This document shows, piece by piece, positions 1 to 5,727 of a DNA stretch of 17,735 nucleotides (position 1 is the stretch's first letter; each line of letters begins with the position of its first letter). The notes beneath the pieces were generated by a model. The model saw nothing but the letters and a program-made list of their open reading frames with translations. It was not told the DNA's origin and ran no database searches. A program made the position numbers and the translations under genes. The DNA comes from Flavobacterium sp. (GTDB taxonomy: Bacteria > Bacteroidota > Bacteroidia > Flavobacteriales > Flavobacteriaceae), in NCBI GenBank assembly GCA_030153045.1, contig JASLID010000112.1, positions 1 through 17,735 of the forward strand. The letters are read 5' to 3'.

Positions 1-251
1 AAAACAAAATTGAATTGACACCACAAATTGATGTTGATGCAATTTTAATTGCGATGACAGAGAAATACAAAAACGAAAATATTTCTACGATTGACGGTGT
101 TAAAATTGATTTCGCTGAAAACTGGGTACATTTAAGAAAATCAAATACTGAACCTATTATTCGTATTTATACTGAAGCGCAAACTCAGGAAAAAGCAGAT
201 GCTCTTGCTTTGAGGATCATTGATGAGATTAAAGCGGTCGCTGGAATTTAA
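1..251 (+). CDS. glmM: Phosphohexomutase C-terminal end (probably phosphoglucosamine mutase), 5' partial
   Basis: The reading frame is open from the window edge (codons from base 3) and stops at 249-251, so only the last ~82 residues are present. The stretch RKSNTEPIIRIYTEA is the phosphate-binding loop of domain 4 of the alpha-D-phosphohexomutase superfamily, which holds the sugar phosphate during the 1,6-phosphate transfer. In Bacteroidetes the gene with this tail is usually glmM, which converts glucosamine-6-phosphate to glucosamine-1-phosphate for cell wall precursors, but the C-terminal domain alone does not separate GlmM from phosphomannomutase or phosphoglucomutase. An internal TTG at base 15 is not a real start because the frame continues upstream. 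The gene is cytoplasmic and ends about 20 bases before a strong terminator. Family assignment is firm; the exact substrate is an inference. Confidence 0.85.
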   Translation, partial: NKIELTPQIDVDAILIAMTEKYKNENISTIDGVKIDFAENWVHLRKSNTEPIIRIYTEAQTQEKADALALRIIDEIKAVAGI

Positions 252-266
252 AAATTATTGAACTAT

Positions 267-305
267 AAAAAATAAACCCTGAGATTTTCAGGGTTTATTT
301 TTTTT
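267..305. terminator. Strong bidirectional intrinsic terminator, copy 1
   Basis: A perfect stem pairs AATAAACCCTGA (271-282) with TCAGGGTTTATT (288-299) around a five-base loop and extends outward by A-T pairs into a T tract at 299-305. The A tract on the left gives the same T tract on the other strand. It can therefore stop the phosphohexomutase on the plus strand and the 116-residue gene (ending at 363) on the minus strand. A nearly identical hairpin lies at 3811-3850. Confidence 0.9.
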
Positions 306-362
306 CTAAAGAAGCATTCTGATAATTACAATTTTATTTAATCACAGGAATGCTTACAGGAA

Positions 363-713
363 TCAAATACCTTCTTCTTCACCAACAGGTTCTGCACTTG
401 TACGCAGACTATTCCAATTAGGACTAACTGAATTTAAGTAAACATTAATTGGTTTTTCATTTCTTACTAAATCGACATAATTATGCAATTCAACAAAAGG
501 AATAAAAATTGCCCCTACTTTATTCGCCTCGATATATACCGGATTGGGTATTGGACTTGTAGGATGAAGACCATAAACTATAAAGCGGTATCCATCTGCA
601 CTATGACACACGAGATGTCCTTGAATATTGATGTTAACACCACCCCAGGTTGCGTTGTTTTTGTAGCCCATACCAACTTCATATGAACTTACTGCAAAAG
701 TCTTAATTGCCAT
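363..713 (-). CDS. Unrecognised 116-residue protein downstream of the M14 carboxypeptidase
   Basis: I do not recognise this protein. It has no signal peptide, lipobox or membrane segment. The sequence is rich in aromatic and beta-branched residues (GYKNNATWGGVNINIQGHL, YRFIVYGLHP), suggesting a small beta-rich soluble domain, and ends in an acidic tail, EEEGI. The ATG at 711-713 is preceded by an AT-rich leader with no Shine-Dalgarno sequence, normal for this phylum. It lies 110 bases after the carboxypeptidase gene on the same strand. Its leader carries a ~28-base element (735-762) nearly identical to one at the same distance before the lipoprotein gene at 2586-3245, which suggests common regulation or common ancestry of the upstream regions. 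That this is a gene is supported by length, codon use and context; the function is unknown. Confidence 0.7.
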   Translation of the reverse strand: MAIKTFAVSSYEVGMGYKNNATWGGVNINIQGHLVCHSADGYRFIVYGLHPTSPIPNPVYIEANKVGAIFIPFVELHNYVDLVRNEKPINVYLNSVSPNWNSLRTSAEPVGEEEGI

Positions 714-734
714 AATGATAATTTATTATATGAT

Positions 735-762
735 GCTTACTCTTTGATTGGATTTTCGGCTT
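735..762 (-). promoter_or_regulatory. Conserved leader element, copy A (before the 116-residue gene)
   Basis: Read on the minus strand, the core is AAGCCGAAAATCCAATC followed by AAAGAGTAAGC. About 25 of 28 positions match copy B at 3268-3296. The element ends 21 bases before the ATG at 713; copy B ends 22 bases before its ATG. No Bacteroidetes -7 box is evident inside it, so it may be an operator or RNA leader element rather than a core promoter. In one frame both copies read A-E-N-P-I shortly before a stop, so remains of a duplicated small ORF are also possible. Confidence 0.45.
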
Positions 763-797
763 ACTCCTTTGTTTTTTTGATTGTATTTTCTTTTAAT

Positions 798-815
798 AAA
801 GCATTAAAATGCTTT
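798..815 (-). other. Short palindrome after the carboxypeptidase stop
   Basis: AAAGCATT (798-805) and AATGCTTT (808-815) form an eight-base inverted repeat just past the carboxypeptidase stop at 824. On the minus strand it is followed by a weak run (TTATTAAAA), so it could be an inefficient terminator or attenuator between the peptidase and the 116-residue gene. The centre is only two bases, so an RNA hairpin would lose its inner pairs. Confidence 0.3.
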
Positions 816-823
816 TCATTAGG

Positions 824-2584
824 TTACTTAGCAGTTATTTGATATGTATAACCATTACCTACAGGGGTACGTTTCCCTGCCACAAGAGGTAGAAGATTTC
901 CTTTTATTCTCACTAGTACATCATTTGCAGGCGCCTGATTGTAATGTACTTTAATAGGTATTTTAATAGTCTGACCTGGTTCGAGTATAACTCCTTTTGT
1001 TTTTAAAAGTTTTGATTTACGTACTGTTCCCGCTGTTGATTTTAATGAACGTTGCATTTTATTTACTTCTGGAAGTTCAAATCGCCAATCTGAAGGAAGT
1101 TCATTTTTGTTAAATTCAATTTCAAGCTCGGCGGCTACAGACAAAAAGTTTGTGGCAGCTACATTTATAATGCCCGATTCGACTATTGTTGTGGTATTAA
1201 AGTTATGACATGCTATATTGCTGCTTCTGGCAACCAAAGTGGTTAATGGCATGTCACTATCATGTTTAACGACAGCTCCGACGCACCAATGCCGCTCGCC
1301 CCAACTGTTGGTTCCCGTTGGTGTTCTCCATGAAAAAGTTACATCACGCCCACCGGGAGGAACGTTTACATTAGTACTTCCTATTAAAACTGCCGTTGAA
1401 CTTGGAAATTCAAGTGTTATACGAGGATCGGTATAGTAAGCTTCAACATTGACATTGTGGACATTGGATCCTGTACTGTTTTGAACCCTTACATGTAAAG
1501 TAACCAATGAATTTTGATTAAGGACAGCGGGTACAGTCCAAATATCGGGGCTTTCCCAATGATAGCCTGCTGAAGGTTCTGCTCCTGTATCTGAAATGTT
1601 GTCTCTAATCCAGACACGTGGCATAGCGGCGTCATGTATTAGCGCCAAAGCAGCTGGGTAATTTTCTTCTGCACAAGGCAATATTTCTGAGGCTGGAGGA
1701 GCAAAGCCACCAACTCCTCCTGATGTAGGACGTAATTCGGGTGTAAAAGATGCTGCTCTGTGTTGATTCCATAAATAATCAGTTGTTTCGCCTGAAGAAG
1801 TATATCCAATCGTTTCGGTATAAACATGGCTGTGTACTGATTGTATTCTGCTAATGTTTCTAAGTGCTATACTTCTTAATGTTTGTTCACCAGGAGGGTT
1901 TGCTGTAGTATAAGCCCAAGGACGCAAATACAGTTCGCTAAAACTATGATAGCTAACTAAAGTTTTAAGGTTAGTGCGTGAGCTAAGAAAATTTCTTAAA
2001 TGCATAGTCTCAGCTTCACTGAAAGGCCCAGTGCCGTGATATATATCGGAACTGGTTATATTTGATGAGCCTGATAGTAATCCCCATTGGTAACCCCAAT
2101 TACGATTTAAGTCAACTCCAAATGTACCATCGCCATTATTTCTACGATTTTTTCGCCAGTATCTATCGGTGGTGTGAGTGTAGTTGTATCCGTCAGGATT
2201 TATAACGGGAATTATCCAAATCTGTAACCTATCCATATCTGCTCTAAGTGTTGCATTTGTTGCATATTGCTGTAGCATTTTATCTGTGATATATAATAAT
2301 GTCTCAACTGTTATCCATTCACGTGCATGAATTAGAGAAGTATAAACAACATCTCCTTTAGTAGGATCATTTGAAGGAGAGTTTGAAATTCTAAGCGCTC
2401 TAATAGGACGTCCTTCAATGCTGTTGCCAAGATTTACAATACTTGTTAAGGTAGGATATGTACTGTGCAATGTATTGATGGCTGTATCCACCTGAGCTGG
2501 AGTTCTGAAACTTGTGTAATTCAGAATTTGTCCTTGCACTTGAAGAGCAAGACAAATGGTAAGGGTTGTTATTACTGATCTCAT
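824..2584 (-). CDS. Secreted M14-family zinc carboxypeptidase with C-terminal beta domains
   Basis: This is a 586-residue metallocarboxypeptidase that removes C-terminal residues from peptides. Residues 1-18 are a signal peptide for export. The catalytic domain (about 20-320) has every hallmark of carboxypeptidase A: zinc ligands H86 and E89 in HAREW and H213 in SYHSF; R144 in WRKNRR (the Arg127 position); N160-R161 in DLNRN for the substrate carboxylate; Y261 (the Tyr248 position); and E283 in FTPELRP as the general base. The position matching residue 255, the specificity site, appears to be T268, which does not indicate a strict preference for basic residues. Residues ~325-586 form beta-rich, CARDB/Ig-like segments, perhaps for binding; there is no obvious type IX secretion tail. 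Its start codon lies one base after the lipoprotein gene's stop, so the two are co-transcribed. No classical N-terminal activation domain is present. Confidence 0.92.
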   Translation of the reverse strand: MRSVITTLTICLALQVQGQILNYTSFRTPAQVDTAINTLHSTYPTLTSIVNLGNSIEGRPIRALRISNSPSNDPTKGDVVYTSLIHAREWITVETLLYITDKMLQQYATNATLRADMDRLQIWIIPVINPDGYNYTHTTDRYWRKNRRNNGDGTFGVDLNRNWGYQWGLLSGSSNITSSDIYHGTGPFSEAETMHLRNFLSSRTNLKTLVSYHSFSELYLRPWAYTTANPPGEQTLRSIALRNISRIQSVHSHVYTETIGYTSSGETTDYLWNQHRAASFTPELRPTSGGVGGFAPPASEILPCAEENYPAALALIHDAAMPRVWIRDNISDTGAEPSAGYHWESPDIWTVPAVLNQNSLVTLHVRVQNSTGSNVHNVNVEAYYTDPRITLEFPSSTAVLIGSTNVNVPPGGRDVTFSWRTPTGTNSWGERHWCVGAVVKHDSDMPLTTLVARSSNIACHNFNTTTIVESGIINVAATNFLSVAAELEIEFNKNELPSDWRFELPEVNKMQRSLKSTAGTVRKSKLLKTKGVILEPGQTIKIPIKVHYNQAPANDVLVRIKGNLLPLVAGKRTPVGNGYTYQITAK

Positions 2585-2585
2585 A

Positions 2586-3245
2586 TTAATTATTTTTTAA
2601 TGTCACTTCATATCCCAATTCTTGAATCTGTTCTATTTGATAATCAAATGCACCAGCATATATTATAATTGTTCTTTGCCTGTCAGATCTTTTGGAACTG
2701 TAAATATCAACACCCAGTTCGTTTACTTTTTGAATGTCTTGTTCCGTTGCAACAATGATTTCCACTTGTCTTGGTCTAGGCTCTTTGGTTTCTATTTTTA
2801 ATTTATAGTCCAGATTTTGAATGTTATTAAGTTGTTCTAACGAACCGCGAACCACCCAATAGTTCTTCTCCTTATTGATTATTTGAATTCCGTATTTTTT
2901 GAGTTCTTCAACTTTGCTTTTATCTGGCGCTCTATCTTTTACTGATAGCTGGACTACACGGTAATTAATTTGCATTATGTCTTCTTTTTTTATGGAGTAT
3001 CCAACATCTTTTAGTTTTTGTTCCTGATCACTTCCTTTAATAAAATAATATAGTTTGTTGCCTTGAACCATTTTCACCTCAAGTCCAAGTTCTTGCTGTA
3101 ATAAGGCAACTTCATCACCATCAGAAATTTCTATGCTTTGCACTTCTCTTTCGTCTGTGGGTTTGAATTTTATTTTATCATTATCACAAGATGTGATTAA
3201 TAGAATGATGGAATAAACAAGTATTATGTTACGAGCATTTTTCAT
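2586..3245 (-). CDS. Lipoprotein with three prodomain-like repeats, operonic with the M14 carboxypeptidase
   Basis: This 219-residue protein begins with a lipoprotein signal (LLITSC, lipidated Cys20, followed by DNDK). The rest consists of three diverged copies of one unit at about 47-89, 111-154 and 170-217. Each has the pattern L..LG(I/V).(I/V)......YY/WV..G....Q...L..LGY.(V/I). Copy 1 has ELGLEVKMV...LKDVGYSI; copy 2 has KKYGIQII...IQNLDYKL; copy 3 has NELGVDIY...IQELGYEV. From general family knowledge, similar ~45-residue units occur N-terminal to the catalytic domain in some bacterial M14 peptidases. Here the peptidase lacks such a region and starts one base downstream, so I infer a separate inhibitor, chaperone or tether for it. 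That role is untested. It heads the operon. Confidence 0.8.
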   Translation of the reverse strand: MKNARNIILVYSIILLITSCDNDKIKFKPTDEREVQSIEISDGDEVALLQQELGLEVKMVQGNKLYYFIKGSDQEQKLKDVGYSIKKEDIMQINYRVVQLSVKDRAPDKSKVEELKKYGIQIINKEKNYWVVRGSLEQLNNIQNLDYKLKIETKEPRPRQVEIIVATEQDIQKVNELGVDIYSSKRSDRQRTIIIYAGAFDYQIEQIQELGYEVTLKNN

Positions 3246-3267
3246 TTTATTATTTTTAATAATTTGT

Positions 3268-3296
3268 GCCTACTCTTTAAATTGGATTTTCAGCTT
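3268..3296 (-). promoter_or_regulatory. Conserved leader element, copy B (before the lipoprotein/carboxypeptidase operon)
   Basis: On the minus strand this reads AAGCTGAAAATCCAATTT then AAAGAGTAGGC, matching copy A (735-762) with a one-base insertion and a few substitutions. It ends 22 bases before the ATG at 3245. Differences such as GCC/GCT and ATC/ATT fall at third positions of the frame reading A-E-N-P-I-stop, so a decayed ORF end cannot be excluded. On the minus strand that frame is open for about 25 codons back to a TAA. Confidence 0.45.
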
Positions 3297-3810
3297 CTTC
3301 CTTAATTTTATAAGTGAGATTATTTTGCGGTTTTGATTCTGTGTTTAAATAGCTTTATAATGCTGTTAATTGTTATCAAAAACTGCTGATAACAAATTGT
3401 CAGATGGAGTGGGTGTAGTATTAAATATAGATATTCATTAATACTTAATATCTATATTTTTGTTTTTGGATTAGTAAAATTAAAAGAATAAATAAAGACG
3501 GTATTATGGTTTTTCCTCAAAAATTATTAAAATTTATCTGACAGAATATGAGGGTGTTGCGTAACTAAATCTAGGGAGAAAGTTTTTTTAATTGAAAAAA
3601 AATAATCAATTGATTCATTTTCCAATTTTTATAAAAACGGCTATAATCTTGTCTAAATGAAGATTAAAAGTCAGTTATAGAATCAGCAAGGACGTACTTG
3701 ATTCTTGATATGTCGAAGTTAAGATTTTCGACTCTGGAATGTTAATTGTATATAGATTAAGAAGTATTTAAACATCATATTAATGATAGTTTAAATAGAA
3801 GTTTGATATT
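3297..3810. other. Gene-free stretch with several hairpins
   Basis: No convincing coding frame is visible. A 13-base perfect inverted repeat, AAATATAGATATT (3423-3435) with AATATCTATATTT (3447-3459), has an 11-base loop and T-rich flanks on the plus side, so it may be a weak terminator or a dyad binding site. A second structured patch at 3680-3732 contains two adjacent hairpins: GAATCA..AAG with CTTGATTC (3680-3704), and GTCGAA with TTCGAC (3712-3732). This patch is less AT-rich than its surroundings and could be a small RNA or the remains of a gene. The operon promoter should lie near 3300, but no TAnnTTTG box was found there. Confidence 0.4.
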
Positions 3811-3850
3811 AAAAAAATAAACCCTGAGATTTCTCAGGGTTTATTTTTTT
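3811..3850. terminator. Strong bidirectional intrinsic terminator, copy 2
   Basis: AAAAAAATAAACCCTGAG (3811-3828) pairs perfectly with CTCAGGGTTTATTTTTTT (3833-3850) around the loop ATTT. It lies five bases past the stop of the minus-strand gene at 3855 and can serve both strands. It is a direct repeat of the hairpin at 267-305, differing by about one base near the loop. Confidence 0.9.
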
Positions 3851-3854
3851 TTTA

Positions 3855-4277
3855 TTAATGTTTATTTCCTTTTCCATGGCTTTTCCCATGTCCATGACCA
3901 GCATCATGATGAATCACTTTATGCTTTATAACTTTATGTTTCTTAGGTTTTTTGTATTTTACTACATGCACATGATTGTCTCTGTATGGATTATGCCCAA
4001 CAAAATCTAATTGTATTTGCGAAGTACGACCTAAGTTGATATTAATAAAAGGTCTTGGGATTGAGGCACTAATTGACCAGTGTCCTCCATTTAAATAAAT
4101 GTAATTTCGAGCTTCAATATCATAATAAAAATTATGCTCAGGGAAATAAACATGCTTTGTTTTTGCTCTGTAACCGTGTGCTGGAGCCCATGGAGGTGGT
4201 CCTTGTGCATGTGTCTTTTCAGGAATGATTAAAAATAACACTATTGAAATCACTAAAGTTTTGATGACTTTGTTCAT
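3855..4277 (-). CDS. Secreted small protein with His/Lys-rich tail
   Basis: This 140-residue protein has a signal peptide with cleavage predicted after THA (about residue 24). The central region, FYYDIEARNYIYLNGGHW, followed by a conserved IPR...NINLGR and a final Y/VGHNPYRDNH, resembles a recurring family of secreted Bacteroidetes hypothetical proteins of the form YYYPDIExYYD...FIYLxGGxW. The last ~35 residues are dense in His, Lys and Gly (HHDAGHGHGKSHGKGNKH), which could bind metal ions or polyanions. Function is unknown. It lies 47 bases after the PhnB-like gene on the same strand but has its own candidate -7 box (4300-4307) and ends at a strong terminator, so it is probably both read through and independently transcribed. 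Confidence 0.8.
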   Translation of the reverse strand: MNKVIKTLVISIVLFLIIPEKTHAQGPPPWAPAHGYRAKTKHVYFPEHNFYYDIEARNYIYLNGGHWSISASIPRPFININLGRTSQIQLDFVGHNPYRDNHVHVVKYKKPKKHKVIKHKVIHHDAGHGHGKSHGKGNKH

Positions 4278-4299
4278 TGTTTTTAGATTTTAGTTTAAG

Positions 4300-4307
4300 T
4301 AAATATA
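4300..4307 (-). promoter_or_regulatory. Candidate -7 box for the His-rich secreted protein
   Basis: On the minus strand the sequence is TATATTTA, one base off the Bacteroidetes -7 consensus TAnnTTTG, 22 bases before the ATG at 4277. No convincing -33 TTG is seen at the expected distance. Confidence 0.4.
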
Positions 4308-4324
4308 GTGAATTGAACTTAAAG

Positions 4325-4759
4325 TTATTTTTGAACTTCGTCAAAGTTTACCATCCAATTGATATTGAACTTATCAACAAACATGCCAAAATAAGCACCC
4401 CAAAATGTTTTGTCCATCGGCATTATCACTTTTCCACCCACTGAAAGCCCGTTAAATAAGCGATCTGCTTCCTCTTTGCTATTTGAATTTATAGATACTG
4501 CAAAGTTATTTCCAAAGATAACATCTCCACTAAAACTGTTACTATCGCTTCCCATTAGAACTGTTTCAGCACTTATTGGCAAACTTACGTGCATAATACG
4601 ATTTTCTTCTTCGGGAGTAGGAGGCGGGCAATTTTCGTCAGCTGGCATATCTTTGAATTTTCCCATATAGGTAAATTCGCCACCAAACACTGATTTGTAA
4701 AAATTGAATGCTTCTTCTGTGTTTCCATTAAAGGTTAAATAAACATTTACTGATGCCAT
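4325..4759 (-). CDS. PhnB-like VOC-fold (glyoxalase superfamily) protein
   Basis: This 144-residue cytoplasmic protein starts with NVYLTFNGNTEEAFNFYKSVFGGEF, the signature of the PhnB / '3-demethylubiquinone methyltransferase-like' branch of the vicinal-oxygen-chelate fold. It has the paired beta-alpha-beta-beta-beta modules (about 3-70 and 80-140), ending in FGMFVDKFNINWMVNF. Members are often annotated as glyoxalase/bleomycin-resistance-like, but most have no assigned reaction and PhnB relatives frequently lack the metal ligands, so the substrate is not predictable here. It follows the tandem SRPBCC gene by 25 bases on the same strand and is almost certainly in its operon. That pairing is common because both are ligand-binding folds. 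No signal peptide. Fold is confident; role unknown. Confidence 0.88.
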   Translation of the reverse strand: MASVNVYLTFNGNTEEAFNFYKSVFGGEFTYMGKFKDMPADENCPPPTPEEENRIMHVSLPISAETVLMGSDSNSFSGDVIFGNNFAVSINSNSKEEADRLFNGLSVGGKVIMPMDKTFWGAYFGMFVDKFNINWMVNFDEVQK

Positions 4760-4784
4760 GGTTTGTTTGATTTTTTAGTTTGTA

Positions 4785-5663
4785 TTAATTTTCGATGTAT
4801 TTTTTAAAATTAGTCATGATGGCTTGCCATCCGCTGCGTTGTAAATCTACTGTATTTTCATTTTCGGGCTCAAATGTTTGAGTAATGATTGTTTTTCCAT
4901 CTAAAACATTAAAACTAATAGTCACTTTTCGGCCATCGATAATGTTGTAAACAATTTTTTTATGATTTTCAATTTCTGTATACTTTCCTTCAAAATCGAA
5001 GCTCATAGTGTCGTCTTTTGCGGCCATAGTGTAATTGAAACTGCCGTTTACTTTTAAATCATTCGTTGCTTTAGGGCAATACCAATCATCAGAAGCAAAG
5101 TTCCAATTTACAATATGCTCAGGCGATGTCCAGTAATCCCAAACTTTTTCTAAACTTTCTTGGGTTGAAGTTCTTACTGTAATACTAGAAACCACTGGGT
5201 TTTCGGCAATATCTTTTACTATTTGAAGTCCTTTAGGGAAAGTTTCTTTAAAATAAGCAATATGTGGTTCAGATATATCAATGATGACCAAAACAGATGT
5301 TTGTCCGTTACTTTCACTTAGTTCGTATCTTTCAATACAACCGCTCCATTCTTTTGTTTTTTCATCAATAGGTTGTTCTTCAAAATTTTTCAAGCCAGTA
5401 ATGTGTTTAAACGACATGACTTTAAAAAGCTTGCACTCTTCAATTAAAGAAGACATTCCTTCGCCTCCTGGGGATAAAAAATGTACTTTAGATCCTTCTT
5501 CCCAATCCGAAATAGCGTGTGAACCTTCACAAAAAACACTTGTCCATGCGTTGTAATTATCTTGATCCCAAAGAGAATACCAGACTTTTTCTAAAGGAGC
5601 ATTAATGGTAACTTTAAATTCTGTTTTTTCCATAACTTTTGAAACTGTTTCGTTTGAATCCAT
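4785..5663 (-). CDS. Tandem SRPBCC / AHSA1-domain protein
   Basis: This 292-residue soluble protein contains two copies of the START-like SRPBCC fold in the AHSA1 (activator of Hsp90 ATPase homologue 1-like) branch. Domain 1 spans about 11-145 and begins FKVTINAPLEKVWYSLWD. Domain 2 spans about 155-291 and begins ITVRTSTQESLEKVWDYWTSPEHIVNW, ending with the typical C-terminal helix GWQAIMTNFKKYIE. Such domains form a hydrophobic ligand cavity; most bacterial members have one copy and no proven substrate. The start at 5663 gives ten extra residues; Met11 (MEKTEFKV) is an equally plausible start because it lies right before the first strand. It lies 64 bases after selO and 25 bases before the PhnB-like gene, all on the same strand. 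The two domains are diverged, so the fusion is old. Confidence 0.87.
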   Translation of the reverse strand: MDSNETVSKVMEKTEFKVTINAPLEKVWYSLWDQDNYNAWTSVFCEGSHAISDWEEGSKVHFLSPGGEGMSSLIEECKLFKVMSFKHITGLKNFEEQPIDEKTKEWSGCIERYELSESNGQTSVLVIIDISEPHIAYFKETFPKGLQIVKDIAENPVVSSITVRTSTQESLEKVWDYWTSPEHIVNWNFASDDWYCPKATNDLKVNGSFNYTMAAKDDTMSFDFEGKYTEIENHKKIVYNIIDGRKVTISFNVLDGKTIITQTFEPENENTVDLQRSGWQAIMTNFKKYIEN

Positions 5664-5727
5664 AATTTAAATTTTAAAACGTTAATGTCTTGAAGATATT
5701 TCTTTTGAATTATAAATTTACAAATTT

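Noticed and set aside
267..3850. Insertion sequence or transposon bounded by the duplicated hairpins.
   Set aside because: No transposase or integrase, no terminal inverted repeats and no target duplication are visible; both copies are functional-looking terminators.
5281..5556. Plus-strand 91-codon open frame inside the SRPBCC gene.
   Set aside because: It is antisense to a clear conserved gene, with no family resemblance or promoter; the same holds for other antisense frames across the window.
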